Under the pieces are notes generated by a model, which was not told the DNA's origin, did not search any database, and was given only the letters and a program-made list of their open reading frames with translations. Positions 8,362-16,006 of a DNA stretch of 64,000 nucleotides are shown one piece after another. Positions within the stretch are counted from its first letter, which is position 1, and the number at the start of each line of letters is the position of its first letter. Source of the stretch: Sorangium sp025924095 (GTDB lineage: Bacteria; Myxococcota_A; Polyangia; Polyangiales; Polyangiaceae); the NCBI RefSeq assembly GCF_051521505.1, contig NZ_CP150356.1, positions 5,084,001 to 5,148,000 on the forward strand, given 5' to 3'. Position numbers and translations under genes: made by a program.

Positions 8362-9534
8362 TCAGCTTCGGGCTGGAAGTGACCGCAGGCGGGAGAGCAC
8401 GCGGGCCATCCGGAGCGCGGCCTCGGCCAGGTCGGTCTCGGTCGTGTCCTCGCCGATCGAGAAGCGCACGGCGGAGGCTGCGCGCTCGGGGCCGAGCATC
8501 GCGGTGAGGACCGGGGACGGCTCGGCGGTCCCGGCGCTGCAGGCCGCGCCGCTGGACGCGGCGACGCCCTCCAGGTCGAGCGCGGCGCAGAGCTCGTCGC
8601 CGCGCCAGCCGGGCCAGGACAGGTTCGTGACGTGGGGGGCGCGCGCGCCGTCCCCGTTGCGGAGGGGCGCCGCGCCGGCCGCGCGCCCAACCTGGGTGAG
8701 CGCGGCCTCGAGGCGATCGCGGAGCGGGGCGAGCGCCGCGTACCGGGCGGGCGCGTCGATCGCTCGCCCGGCGGCCACGGCGAAGCCGGCCGCGGCGAGC
8801 GGGTCCTGTGTCCCGGGCCGCATCCCGCGCTCCTGGGCGCCGCCGAGCAGGACGGGCCGGAGCCGGAGGCCCGGCCGCCCCGCGAGCGCTCCGATCCCCT
8901 TCGGGCCCCGGATCTTGTGGGCCGCAACCGACACGAGATCCGCCCCGGCCCACGCCTCCGGCGGGAGGCGTCCCACCGCCTGGACGGCGTCCACGTGGAG
9001 CCGCGCCCGGCGGGCGTGGACGATCGCCGCCGCCTCGGCGACCGGCTGGACGACCCCCGTCTCGTGGTTGACCGCCTGGAGGCTCACGAGCCGCACGGGC
9101 GCGACCGCTGCCGCCCGATCGATGGCGTCGGCGATCGCCTCCGGCGCGACCCGGCCGGACGGCTCGGGATCGACCCAGGCGACGTGCACGCCGCGGGCGG
9201 CGAGCCCCTCCGCGGCGCGGGTCACCGAGGGGTGCTCGATCCGCGAGACCACGAGCGCGCCGGCCTCGTCCCCGAAGGCGTGCCCGAGCGCGAGGTTGTT
9301 GGCCTCGGTCCCGCCCGAGGTGAAGGTCACGTCGCGCGCGTCGAACCCGGTCAGCCGGGCGACCGCCTCCCGCGCCTGCTCGACGAACGCGCGCGCCCGC
9401 CGCCCCGGTCCATGCACGCTCGCCGGGTTGGCCCAGGCCACCTCGGCGGCGGCCTGCATCGCCGCCAGGACCTCGGGGTGCGGCGGCGTCGTGGCGTTCC
9501 AGTCGAGATAGATGACGCTGGAGGCAGGGCGCAT
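8362..9534 (-). CDS. Cysteine desulfurase, NifS/IscS family
   Basis: PLP enzyme removing sulfur from cysteine as a persulfide for Fe-S clusters or thio-modified tRNA. In the 390-residue protein, His101 (RIEHPSV) and the PLP lysine Lys207 (SVAAHKIRGPKG) are in place. The catalytic Cys332 lies in SSGAACSAG, the NifS/IscS-type loop. No scaffold (IscU/NifU), IscR or mnmA gene adjoins, so its pathway cannot be assigned. A 21-bp direct duplication covers the start-codon region. It is downstream of, and probably co-transcribed with, the REC-histidine kinase gene (37-bp gap). Confidence 0.92.
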   Translation of the reverse strand: MRPASSVIYLDWNATTPPHPEVLAAMQAAAEVAWANPASVHGPGRRARAFVEQAREAVARLTGFDARDVTFTSGGTEANNLALGHAFGDEAGALVVSRIEHPSVTRAAEGLAARGVHVAWVDPEPSGRVAPEAIADAIDRAAAVAPVRLVSLQAVNHETGVVQPVAEAAAIVHARRARLHVDAVQAVGRLPPEAWAGADLVSVAAHKIRGPKGIGALAGRPGLRLRPVLLGGAQERGMRPGTQDPLAAAGFAVAAGRAIDAPARYAALAPLRDRLEAALTQVGRAAGAAPLRNGDGARAPHVTNLSWPGWRGDELCAALDLEGVAASSGAACSAGTAEPSPVLTAMLGPERAASAVRFSIGEDTTETDLAEAALRMARVLSRLRSLPARS

Positions 9535-9570
9535 CAGGACGGCGACGGAGAGGCAGGGCGCATCAGGACG
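9521..9570. repeat. 21-bp direct repeat at the cysteine desulfurase start
   Basis: Two identical 21-bp copies at 9521-9541 and 9550-9570 (period 29 bp). The first contains the ATG of the cysteine desulfurase. The second puts another ATG upstream but out of frame, so it is probably a local slippage duplication. Confidence 0.75.
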
Positions 9571-9571
9571 A

Positions 9572-10834
9572 CTACGGATCGGCGGGCGGCGACGAGGGCG
9601 GGCCGAGCCGGCCCGGCGAGCTGCCGTCGTCCTGGAGGGGCGCGCGCCGGGCGACGGTCAGGTAGAACGCCGATCCGGTGAGCGTCTCGCCCTCGATCAC
9701 CTCGTTGCTGGGCGACACGACGCGCAGGTCGCCGCCGAGCCCGCGGGCGGTGCGCCGCGCGATCGCGAGCCCGACGCCGACGCCGCCGTAGGCGCGCGTG
9801 GCCGAGCCGTCGACCTGGTAGAACGGCTCGAAGATGCGCTGCAGGCGGTCCGCCTTGACCCCGGGCCCCGTGTCGGCGACGCAGAGCTCGTAGTGCCCCG
9901 ACTGGAGCACGCTGACGCGCACGCCCGCGGTGCCGCCGGCCGGCGTGAACTTCGCGGCGTTCTCGAACAGCTGGATCATCGCCCGCTGCAGCCGGCCCGC
10001 GTCGCCCCAGGCGGGGAGCGGGCCGCGCGGCAGGTCCTCGACGAGCTGCACCTTCCCCTCGGCGAAGCGGTCGGCCACCTGCGCGAGGGCGCGCCGCGTG
10101 GTGTCGAGGAAATCGTACTCCGAGTGCATGAAGCGCATCCGGCCCGTCTCGATGCCGGTCACGTCGAGCAGGTTGTCGATGAGCGACCGGAGCCTGCGAA
10201 CGCAGTCCTCCATCGCGAGCAGCGCCTTCTTCTGCGCCTTGTTGAGCGGGCCGAGCTCCTCGTCGGCGAGCAGCTTCACGTACCCGACGATCGGGGTCAT
10301 CGGGGTCGCGAGCTCGTGCGAGATGTTGCGGTAGAACTCGGTGCGCGCGGCGTCGAGCTCGCGGAGCCGGGCGTTGGCGCGCGAGAGCTCGGCCACCTTC
10401 TGCTCGAGGTGGGCGACGATGCGCTGGCTCTGCTCGCGCAGCCGGAGCGGCCCCTGCGACGCGGGGAGCTCCTCGCGCGCGCCGCTGAGGTAGCGGGCGA
10501 TGACCGCCGAGAAGGAGCGCGCGTCGATCGGCTTCTGGAGGAAGCCGTCGCAGCCGACGGCGAGGCTCGTGTCCCGATCCCCCTCGGCGGTGATCGCGAC
10601 GATGGGGACGCCGGCGAGCGACGCCTCGCCGCGCAGGCGCAGGGTGACCTCGAACCCGTCGAGGCCGGGGATGTTCAGATCGACGAGGACGAGGTCCGGG
10701 CGAAGCGTGCAGGCAAGGCGCACCCCTTCGAGCCCGTCGGCGGCCTCGACGACCTCGTAGCCGGCGCTCTGGAGCAGCTTGCGGACGAGCAGGCGGTTCG
10801 CGGGATCATCCTCGATGTGAAGTATCTTCGACAT
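9572..10834 (-). CDS. Hybrid response regulator-histidine kinase (REC-HisKA-HATPase)
   Basis: A soluble 420-residue signalling protein with an N-terminal receiver domain (about 1-120). The acidic pair is Glu8-Asp9-Asp10, the phospho-acceptor Asp52 is in LVDLNIPG, and Lys101 is in LQKP. A short coiled coil (130-160) leads to a HisKA domain with the phospho-His173 in NISHELATPM, then a HATPase with the N-box around Asn292 and G-boxes DTGPGV and GGVGVGLAI. A receiver before the kinase, with no membrane segment, suggests the kinase is controlled by phosphorylation from another kinase. No partner regulator is adjacent. Confidence 0.9.
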   Translation of the reverse strand: MSKILHIEDDPANRLLVRKLLQSAGYEVVEAADGLEGVRLACTLRPDLVLVDLNIPGLDGFEVTLRLRGEASLAGVPIVAITAEGDRDTSLAVGCDGFLQKPIDARSFSAVIARYLSGAREELPASQGPLRLREQSQRIVAHLEQKVAELSRANARLRELDAARTEFYRNISHELATPMTPIVGYVKLLADEELGPLNKAQKKALLAMEDCVRRLRSLIDNLLDVTGIETGRMRFMHSEYDFLDTTRRALAQVADRFAEGKVQLVEDLPRGPLPAWGDAGRLQRAMIQLFENAAKFTPAGGTAGVRVSVLQSGHYELCVADTGPGVKADRLQRIFEPFYQVDGSATRAYGGVGVGLAIARRTARGLGGDLRVVSPSNEVIEGETLTGSAFYLTVARRAPLQDDGSSPGRLGPPSSPPADP

Positions 10835-11146
10835 GGGCTCTGCGTGCGCATAGTAGTCGCGATCGACGGGGGTCAGGCACGTTCTGCGTTACTTTCCACC
10901 GCCTGACCGGGTCCGCCGGCCCGGCCGGTGCCCGGGTCGTCCGCTTGGAGCGCGCGCTTGCGCCGCGCTCGTTCCTGCGGTCGTGCTGAGCTCGTCCCCG
11001 CGCGCGCCGAGCGGGTTGCCAGGCGAGCGCCGAGCGGGTTGACGACCGGCGGCGCCCATCCAATACGGGGGCGCCATGCCCGGCCCCTTCAGGTTCCACC
11101 GCGCCTTCGCCGCGGCGCGCTGCTTCCCCTTCCCCCGGCGCTCCCG
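10835..11146. other. Divergent intergenic region upstream of lnt with direct repeat and promoter-like hexamer
   Basis: GCGCCGAGCGGGTTG occurs twice (11004-11018 and 11027-11041). The second copy runs into TTGACG (11039-11044), and 17 bp later comes AATACG (11062-11067), a weak sigma70-like pair about 80 bp before lnt. An in-frame open stretch upstream of 11147 lacks family similarity. Confidence 0.35.
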
Positions 11147-12847
11147 ATGACGACCGCGCACCAGCAAGAGAGCGAGGCCGCCGACGTCGGAGGCGGAGCG
11201 GCCGAGCACCTTCCTCGGCCGGAAGCGCCGGGCAGCGCGAGCGCCCCGCGCGCGAGCGCCGACGGCGCGGCGCGGCCGCTGCCCGCGCGCCTCTCCTACG
11301 GGCTCGCGGCGCTCTCCGGCTTCCTCTACTTCCTCGGGTTTCCGGGGATGGATCTCTGGCCGATCTCGTTCTTCGGCCTCGTCCCGCTGATCGTGGCGCT
11401 GCGCGGACAGACGCCGCGGCGCGCGGCGCTGCTCGGCTGGATCGCCGGCTTCGTCATGACGATGACCGGCTTCTACTGGCTGCTCGAGATGCTGCGGGTG
11501 TTCAGCGGCTTCCCCACGATCCTCTGCACGGTCTTCATGGCCATCCTCTGCGCCTACCAGGCGGGACGGATCGCCCTGTGCGGCTGGCTCTACGGGCGGG
11601 CCGAGGCGCGCGGCTGGCCGGGCGCCGTGGCGTTCGCGCTCGCGTTCGTGACGAGCGAGCTCGTCTATCCGCTGCTCTTCCCCTGGTACTACGGCGCCTC
11701 GGTCCACAACGCCCCGGTGATGGGCCAGGTCGCGGATCTCGGCGGCCCCTACCTCGTCGGGCTGGTGCTTGTCGCCGCGAACCTCGCGATCGCCGAGATG
11801 GTGAAGCTCTGGCTGGATCGCGCGCCGCGCGAGGCGGGCGGCGACGCCGGCCCGTCGCGGCCCGGCCGCCCGCTGAACCGCGCGGTCGTCGCGGTGGGCG
11901 TCGCGGCCCCCGCCCTCGCCGCCGTGTACGGCCTCGTCCGGATGCGCGCCGTGGACGCGGCCGTCGCCGCGGCCGAGCCGATCAAGATCGGCATCGTCCA
12001 GCCGAACCTCGCGCTCTTCGACCGCCGGAACGCGGTCAAGATCCACCTGAAGAGGACCCAGGAGCTCGCGAAGCAGGGCGCTGGGCTCGTCGTGTGGAGC
12101 GAGGCGGGCGTGCCGCAGGCGTTCCGCGAGTCGGCCTACAAGACCGAGGTCCAGCGGTCGCTCACGGGCCGCCTCGGCGTGCCCACCGTGGTCGGCACGG
12201 TCATCCACCGGCTCCCGGCCGACCGGAACGAGCGCGGCGTGAGCTTCAACACGGCGCTGATGGCCGGCAAGGACGGCGAGATCCTCGGACGGTACGACAA
12301 GCAGTACCTGCTCGCGTTCGGCGAGTACCTCCCGCTCGGCGACACGATCCCGTACCTCTACACGCTGTCGCCGAACTCGGGCCGGTTCAGCCCCGGCACG
12401 TCGCTCGCCCCGCTCGAGTGGGACGGCCACAGGATCGCGACGATGATCTGCTACGAGGACATCCTGCCGCACTTCGTGAACAAGCTGGTCGCCGAGGGCG
12501 ACCCCGACCTCCTCGTCAACCTCACGAACGACGCCTGGTTCGGCGACTCGACGGAGCCGTGGATCCACCTCGCGCTCGCGAAGATGCGCGCCATCGAGCA
12601 CCGCCGCTACCTCGTGCGCGCCACGAACAGCGGCGTCTCGGCGATCGTCGACCCGGTCGGCCGGGTCGTCGTGCAGAGCGACACGTTCAAGGAGCAATCG
12701 CTCCTCGGCGAGGCGCGGTTCATGCGCGCGCAGACTGTCTACGGGACCGTGAAGGACATCCCGTGGTACGTCGCCGCGGTCGTGAGCGTCGCCATGGCGC
12801 TGTTCACGCGTCCGGAGCGCCTGCGCCTCCGGCGCGCCGAGCGCTGA
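11147..12847 (+). CDS. lnt: Apolipoprotein N-acyltransferase
   Basis: Transfers a third acyl chain to the N-terminal cysteine of lipoproteins at the inner membrane. This fits the several lipobox proteins in the window. From the ATG at 11147 the product is 566 residues: a disordered N-terminus of about 45 residues, five to seven membrane helices (to about residue 265), and a nitrilase-like periplasmic domain. The catalytic triad is visible as Glu319 (VVWSEAG), Lys385 (YDKQYLLAFGEYLP) and Cys435 (MICYEDILP). The final helix is at about 540-553. Confidence 0.95.
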   Translation: MTTAHQQESEAADVGGGAAEHLPRPEAPGSASAPRASADGAARPLPARLSYGLAALSGFLYFLGFPGMDLWPISFFGLVPLIVALRGQTPRRAALLGWIAGFVMTMTGFYWLLEMLRVFSGFPTILCTVFMAILCAYQAGRIALCGWLYGRAEARGWPGAVAFALAFVTSELVYPLLFPWYYGASVHNAPVMGQVADLGGPYLVGLVLVAANLAIAEMVKLWLDRAPREAGGDAGPSRPGRPLNRAVVAVGVAAPALAAVYGLVRMRAVDAAVAAAEPIKIGIVQPNLALFDRRNAVKIHLKRTQELAKQGAGLVVWSEAGVPQAFRESAYKTEVQRSLTGRLGVPTVVGTVIHRLPADRNERGVSFNTALMAGKDGEILGRYDKQYLLAFGEYLPLGDTIPYLYTLSPNSGRFSPGTSLAPLEWDGHRIATMICYEDILPHFVNKLVAEGDPDLLVNLTNDAWFGDSTEPWIHLALAKMRAIEHRRYLVRATNSGVSAIVDPVGRVVVQSDTFKEQSLLGEARFMRAQTVYGTVKDIPWYVAAVVSVAMALFTRPERLRLRRAER

Positions 12848-12852
12848 GCCAC

Positions 12853-12887
12853 GCGTCCGGAGCGCCGCTCCCCGGCGCGCCGGACGC
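12853..12887. terminator. Strong hairpin between convergent genes
   Basis: Nested perfect arms GCGTCCGG/CCGGACGC (8 bp) and GCGCCG/CGGCGC (6 bp), separated by one A-G mismatch, with a 5-nt loop. It starts 5 bp after the lnt stop and lies between convergent genes. It has no T-tract but is probably a bidirectional terminator. Confidence 0.6.
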
Positions 12888-12931
12888 TGAGCCTCGCCGC
12901 CGGGGCGCGCCGCCCGCGCGGCGCGCCCGCG

Positions 12932-13591
12932 TCAGATCTTCATCGCCTTCTTGAAGCGCTTCGCGTCGGCGAACATGTCGACGTTCGTGAACACGTACGT
13001 CGCGTCGTCGTGCTTCGCGCCGCGCGCGATCTCGGCGAGCCGCTCGATCGCCGGGTCCTCGTAGCGCGACTTGTGCCCCGCCGGGCCGTGCAGGCGGTAG
13101 TAGGCGACCTTCAGCCGCGAGAGCCCCGCGATCAGCGGATCGCGCGCGGCGAGGGCGCCGACCTCCTGGGTGAGCTCGTCGCTCTCGTCCGGAGCCCACC
13201 CCGGCGGCGGCTCGAAGACGACGCGCTCGAAGCGCTTCTTCACGCTGGCAAGGAACTCGCGCAGGATGGCCTTGTTCGCGCGCGTCGGCGTGAACTCCGG
13301 GGGACCGACGAAGACGGCGCTCTTCGCCTCGAGCTCGTCGGCGACGGCCTCGATGCTCTTGAGAGCCGTCTCGATCACCTTGCCGTCCCTGAACCCCTCC
13401 TGCCCGATCTCACGCGGACCGAGCAGGGCAAATCGAAAGCCGACCGGAGCTTCGCGCCGCCAGCGCCGGATCGTTCCAGGTCCCGGAAGGGACACATGGG
13501 TCTCCTGCACCTCCACGAACATAAACTCGCGGAAATAGCGCGTCGCTGGGACGGGGAAACCGGCGCAGCCGACGGTAATCATCGCCCCCAC
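12932..13591 (-). CDS. DUF72 (YecE-like) protein, short form
   Basis: DUF72 proteins adopt a TIM-barrel fold related to xylose isomerase-like proteins and have no established reaction. The 219-residue product shows the N-terminal TVGCAGFPVP strand, VEVQETHVSLP, GFRFALLGPREIGQEG, and the C-terminal LKVAYYRLHG...YVFTNVDMF. The last block corresponds to the usual VYVYFNN region. It is shorter than the second DUF72 protein at 24962-26044. The start at 13591 or the internal ATG at 13582 are both possible. It converges on lnt. Confidence 0.82.
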   Translation of the reverse strand: MGAMITVGCAGFPVPATRYFREFMFVEVQETHVSLPGPGTIRRWRREAPVGFRFALLGPREIGQEGFRDGKVIETALKSIEAVADELEAKSAVFVGPPEFTPTRANKAILREFLASVKKRFERVVFEPPPGWAPDESDELTQEVGALAARDPLIAGLSRLKVAYYRLHGPAGHKSRYEDPAIERLAEIARGAKHDDATYVFTNVDMFADAKRFKKAMKI

Positions 13592-13685
13592 CCTAGCCCA
13601 CGCACGCCCCGGCGAGAAGCCAGACGGATGGATTTCTCGATCGGACCGTCCGGACCCCCGAACCGCGGGACTGCGGGGTGCCCGC

Positions 13686-15125
13686 TCACGCTCCGCCCTT
13701 GCGTCGCGGCGCGGCGGCGGGCAGGGGGCAAGGCCGCGCTCCGGCGGCGGCCTCGGCGCGCTCGAACGGCAGCGCGAGCGCGGCGCCGGCGGCGCTGCGA
13801 TCGAGCTTGCGCCGCAGGCGGGCTCTGCGGCGGGCCTGCGCGGGCTCGGGCTCGGCGGTGCCCTGGTCGGCCAGGTCGAGGGCGCGGGCGAAGGCGCGGA
13901 CGTGGTGCTCGTAGAGCTTCGCCAGCGCGAGGCGCACCGCGGGATCGTCGATCTCGGCGGCGAGCGCCTCGTAGTCCGAGAGCGCCCGCGCCTTGTCCCC
14001 GCGCGCCTTCGCGATGTCGCCGCGCGCGCGGCGCGCGACCGCGCCCCCGCCGCGCTCGACGGCCGCGTCCGCGAGCTCCGCCGCGCGCTCGAGCGCGCCC
14101 GCCCGCCGCAGCGTCGCCGCCGCCCCGGCGAGATCGCCGGCGGCGAGGCCGCCGAGCGGCTCGCCGTAGAGGCCGACCAGCGCGACCATCGCGAGCACGT
14201 CGGCCGCGTTGTGCTCGACGACGCCGAGCAGCGCGTCCTCGTCGCCGGTGCGCAGAAAGTGGGCGTAGCACGCGACGATCTCGCCGCCGGGCACGTCCCC
14301 GACGCGCACCCGGCCGAGCACGTCGTGCTCCAGGGCGATGAGCGTGCAGGTCTTCAGGCGCGCCTTGTGGATGCGGCGCGCGACGTGGACGAGATCGAGG
14401 TGCGGCAGCTCCGGCGGCGGCGGCAGGCGGTTCATCACGTAGCGCGTGCGCAGGAGCGGCATGTCGAACGCCTTGCCGTTGTACGTGACGATCATCGAGG
14501 CGTCGGCGAGGCGCTCGGCGAGGCGGCGCAGGATGGGCTCCTCCTCGCCGAGGCGGCGCAGGAGGAGCTGCTCCATGACGAAGGCGTCGGACGACGGCTC
14601 GCCGAGCGGCCCCGCGCCGGCGGCCCCGGGGTCGAACCAGGCGAGGCCGATCAGGAACGGCACGGTGCCCGTGCCGCCGGCGAGGCCCGTCGTCTCCGTG
14701 TCGAGGAACAGCGCCCTCCGCAGGTCGCAGCCGGCGAGCGCCGGGTCGAGCGCCAGGAGCGCGAGCATCGCCGGGTCGGCGTCGCGCGCGGCGACGAGCG
14801 GCGCGCGGCCGACGCGGGCCGCCGCGAGCGAGCGGGTGCGGCTCACGTAGAGCGGCCCCCCGGGCGTCTGCTCGACATAAAAGGGCAGCTCGCCGCGCGC
14901 CGGATCGGCCCTGGGCGTCGGCGGCGCGCCGCGCGCGACGATGCGAGAGATGCGCTCGCGCAGCTCGTCCAGCGACGGTCGAGCGCCGACCGCGGCGGGC
15001 GCTCCCGCCGCCGCGACCGGCGGCCGCGACGCCTCGCCCTGTGCGCTCGCGCCCGGGACCGCGCCGGCGCGTGGCTCCGTCGGGAGCGGCCCGAGCCGCG
15101 CGAGCTTCGACTTGAACGACGTCAT
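13686..15125 (-). CDS. YprB-type ribonuclease H-like (DEDD) exonuclease
   Basis: Ribonuclease H-like protein of the YprB family (479 aa). The exonuclease core begins near residue 138 with LFLDTETTGL (DxE motif), continues with VTYNGKAFDMPLLRTRY, and ends with HNAADVLAMVAL, where the last acidic metal ligand lies. The C-terminal third (330-479) is Ala/Arg-rich with possible TPR-like helices. The first 65 residues are low complexity. The natural substrate is unknown; DEDD nucleases act 3'-5' on DNA or RNA. It precedes coaE in the opposite transcriptional order (coaE is upstream on the same strand). Confidence 0.82.
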   Translation of the reverse strand: MTSFKSKLARLGPLPTEPRAGAVPGASAQGEASRPPVAAAGAPAAVGARPSLDELRERISRIVARGAPPTPRADPARGELPFYVEQTPGGPLYVSRTRSLAAARVGRAPLVAARDADPAMLALLALDPALAGCDLRRALFLDTETTGLAGGTGTVPFLIGLAWFDPGAAGAGPLGEPSSDAFVMEQLLLRRLGEEEPILRRLAERLADASMIVTYNGKAFDMPLLRTRYVMNRLPPPPELPHLDLVHVARRIHKARLKTCTLIALEHDVLGRVRVGDVPGGEIVACYAHFLRTGDEDALLGVVEHNAADVLAMVALVGLYGEPLGGLAAGDLAGAAATLRRAGALERAAELADAAVERGGGAVARRARGDIAKARGDKARALSDYEALAAEIDDPAVRLALAKLYEHHVRAFARALDLADQGTAEPEPAQARRRARLRRKLDRSAAGAALALPFERAEAAAGARPCPLPAAAPRRKGGA

Positions 15126-15167
15126 CGGCCGGTCGCGAGACTTCCACGCCGGGCACTGCGCATCAAG

Positions 15168-15800
15168 TCAGCGTCCCGCCCGTTCAGCGCGGCCGCCGAG
15201 CTTCGCCCGGATCGAGGCGAGCACCTCGTCGGCCTGGCGCTCGGTCGCGGCGCGATCGCCGGCGTTGTCGATGACGTAGTCGGCGACCGCGACCTTGCTC
15301 GCGAGCGGGAGCTGCGCGTCGAGCCGGGCGCGCACCTGCTCCGCGGTCGCGCCGTCCCGCGCCATCGCGCGCGCGATCTGGACGGCCTCGGGCACCGCGA
15401 CGACCACGAGCGGACGGAACGCGTCGGCGACCCCGTTCTCGACGAGGAGCGCCGCCTCGTAGCACGCCAGCGGCTCGCCTCGCGCCGCGAGCGCCGCGGC
15501 GCGCTCCAGCAGGAGCGCCGCGATGCGCGGGTGCACGATCGCGTTCAGCTGCCGGCGCTTGCCCGGGTCGTCGAACACCCTCGCGGCGACGCGCGCGCGA
15601 TCGAGCGAGCCGTCCGGCAGCAACACCTCCGGACCGAAGGCGCGGACCACCTCGCCGAGCCCCTCGGTCCCCTCCGCCACCACGTCGCGGGCGAGCGCAT
15701 CGGCGTCGATGACCGGAAGCCCCTGCGCGCGAAAGCGCGCCGCCACCGTGCTCTTGCCGGATCCCAGGCCGCCGGTGAGCCCGAACAGGACAAGCCCCAT
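15168..15800 (-). CDS. coaE: Dephospho-CoA kinase
   Basis: Phosphorylates dephospho-CoA in the last step of coenzyme A synthesis. The 210-residue product starts MGLVLFGLTGGLGSGKST, with the Walker A P-loop at residues 9-18. IDADALARDVV carries the acidic residue of the CoaE active site, and HPRIAALLLERAAAL is the family lid/CoA-binding segment. I chose the ATG at 15800 because the longer open frame upstream adds about 109 residues without similarity. It lies 42 bp upstream of the YprB-type gene and is probably co-transcribed. Confidence 0.93.
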   Translation of the reverse strand: MGLVLFGLTGGLGSGKSTVAARFRAQGLPVIDADALARDVVAEGTEGLGEVVRAFGPEVLLPDGSLDRARVAARVFDDPGKRRQLNAIVHPRIAALLLERAAALAARGEPLACYEAALLVENGVADAFRPLVVVAVPEAVQIARAMARDGATAEQVRARLDAQLPLASKVAVADYVIDNAGDRAATERQADEVLASIRAKLGGRAERAGR

Positions 15801-16006
15801 CGATGCCTCAGCCCGCACCGAGCGCGGTCCGCGCTCCCACACCGTCCCCCGATCCCGACACGTCACCACAACGCATCGCGTTAGCCCAGTCCTTCGTCGG
15901 CCTGTGGCCAGGCGTTTTTCGCTGAAGCTCGACAAATCGCCGCGGCGCCGGCGAAAGCACGGCGCGCAGGCGCCCCGAGCCCCGGCCCGGAGCGCCTGCT
16001 CTCCTC

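Noticed and set aside
8131..8382. Small rightward protein-coding gene in the convergent gap
   Set aside because: No Shine-Dalgarno, no family resemblance, and it runs into the 3' end of the cysteine desulfurase gene on the other strand.
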